The notes under the pieces are model-generated. The model saw only the letters and a program-made list of their open reading frames with translations, ran no database searches and was not told where the DNA came from. From Shewanellaceae bacterium (GTDB lineage Bacteria > Pseudomonadota > Gammaproteobacteria > Enterobacterales > Shewanellaceae), in NCBI GenBank assembly GCA_016779685.1, contig JADHND010000084.1:1-7037 (forward strand): a stretch of DNA of 7,037 bases, read 5' to 3'. The position numbers and the translations under genes are program-made. Positions 6,641 through 7,037 of the stretch are shown here, in pieces. Position 1 is the stretch's first letter. The number at the start of each line of letters is the position of its first letter.

Positions 6641-7037
6641 AATTTACCAGTGTGTGCGGGTGCTGATTTTGAATGTAAATGTGCGAAGAAATAATTGATA
6701 CGAGTTACTGTTTTCAATGCATCAACATCTATTTTTAGTGCGGAAATTCTGGCATTAAGCATTGCGATTCTAGCTCGAACAACTTCAGAAAAATCACCAT
6801 CATCGTTGGTATAAGCAGTCAACGAAGCTTCTGCGTGGTCGTGGGTTTGCGTAAGCAATTGTTCTTTATATATTGACTGCCTTTCTGATAGTCTTTTCAG
6901 CTGCCTTAGCTCTTTTTCAATTTCGCTAATCATTTGTTTTGTTAACAGCAATTTCTCTGTTCTGACAGCTTCTGTTTCCGCGATTGATGCGGCAACTTGT
7001 TTATCTTGTCTATTTTCAGTGAATAACGGTAAATCAA
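6628..7037 (-). CDS. cusC: CusC-type (TolC family) outer-membrane metal efflux channel, C-terminal part
   Basis: The open frame enters from the right edge and ends with TAA at 6628-6630; 135 residues are visible and the N-terminal majority, including any signal peptide, lies outside. The visible start 'DLPLFTENRQDKQVAAS' is the 'LPLF..NRQD' hallmark of CusC/CzcC-type channels. Long helical stretches follow ('AETEAVRTEK', 'MISEIEKELRQLKRLSE', 'VVRARIAMLNARISALKID'), as expected for the alpha-helical barrel of the last TolC repeat. The family C-terminal pattern of 'Y.....DF..V..AR...L.A.......VDAL' is clear. The tail 'FFAHLHSKSAPAHTG' has three His. This protein would form the outer-membrane duct for the CusB-CusA complex encoded downstream. 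An apparent TTG start at 6951 is not real, because the family pattern continues upstream of it. The exact symbol (cusC or a czcC relative) is inferred from the CusBA neighbours. Confidence 0.9.
   Translation of the reverse strand, partial: DLPLFTENRQDKQVAASIAETEAVRTEKLLLTKQMISEIEKELRQLKRLSERQSIYKEQLLTQTHDHAEASLTAYTNDDGDFSEVVRARIAMLNARISALKIDVDALKTVTRINYFFAHLHSKSAPAHTGKFGEK

Noticed and set aside
6628..6951. A separate small 107-residue gene starting with TTG at 6951
   Set aside because: The same frame stays open to the right edge and encodes the 'DLPLFTENRQD' hallmark of CusC/CzcC channels, so this is the C-terminal part of a larger gene.

Overview
The window looks like one continuous copper/silver-handling operon read from right to left on the minus strand, with both ends cut by the window. 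In transcription order it holds: the C-terminal part of a CusC-type (TolC family) outer-membrane channel; a CusB-type periplasmic adaptor carrying two extra CusF-like domains and a His-rich tail; a CusA-type RND pump; a CopC-type periplasmic copper-binding protein; a CopD-type membrane protein; and the first 126 residues of an exported NTF2/SnoaL-like protein. Genes are separated by 38 bases or less, and the cusC/cusB junction is a one-base stop/start overlap. No promoter, terminator, RNA gene, mobile element, CRISPR array or regulator is visible. The operon promoter and any CusRS/CueR-type regulator must lie outside, presumably beyond the right edge.

The DNA is AT-rich and the proteins resemble those of low-GC marine Gammaproteobacteria (Alteromonadales such as Pseudoalteromonas, Alteromonas or Shewanella relatives). 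A tripartite RND system spanning two membranes means a Gram-negative cell. The finer placement is inference from general sequence character, not from a search. The operon structure would suit an accessory metal-resistance locus on a chromosome island or plasmid, but nothing in the window shows which.

How the parts likely work together: CusCBA forms an envelope-spanning pump that expels Cu(I)/Ag(I). CusB normally receives metal from the separate small chaperone CusF; here the chaperone module is fused to the CusB C-terminus. The first CusF-like copy keeps all four Cu(I)-site residues, while the second has lost three of the four. CopC has residues for a type-2 Cu(II) site (mature N-terminal His plus Asp-Gly-His) and no Met-rich Cu(I) loop. 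CopD is its usual membrane partner, generally thought to move copper inward. The last gene is a small secreted protein of unknown role with a His-His-His-Met cluster.

The most interesting points are the tandem CusF fusion with a degenerate second copy, the secreted NTF2-like protein at the end of the operon, the loss of the CusA Lys984 equivalent despite a complete methionine relay, and the pairing of an exporter with a presumed importer in one transcript. The core of the operon is a known type of system; I do not see a wholly new one.
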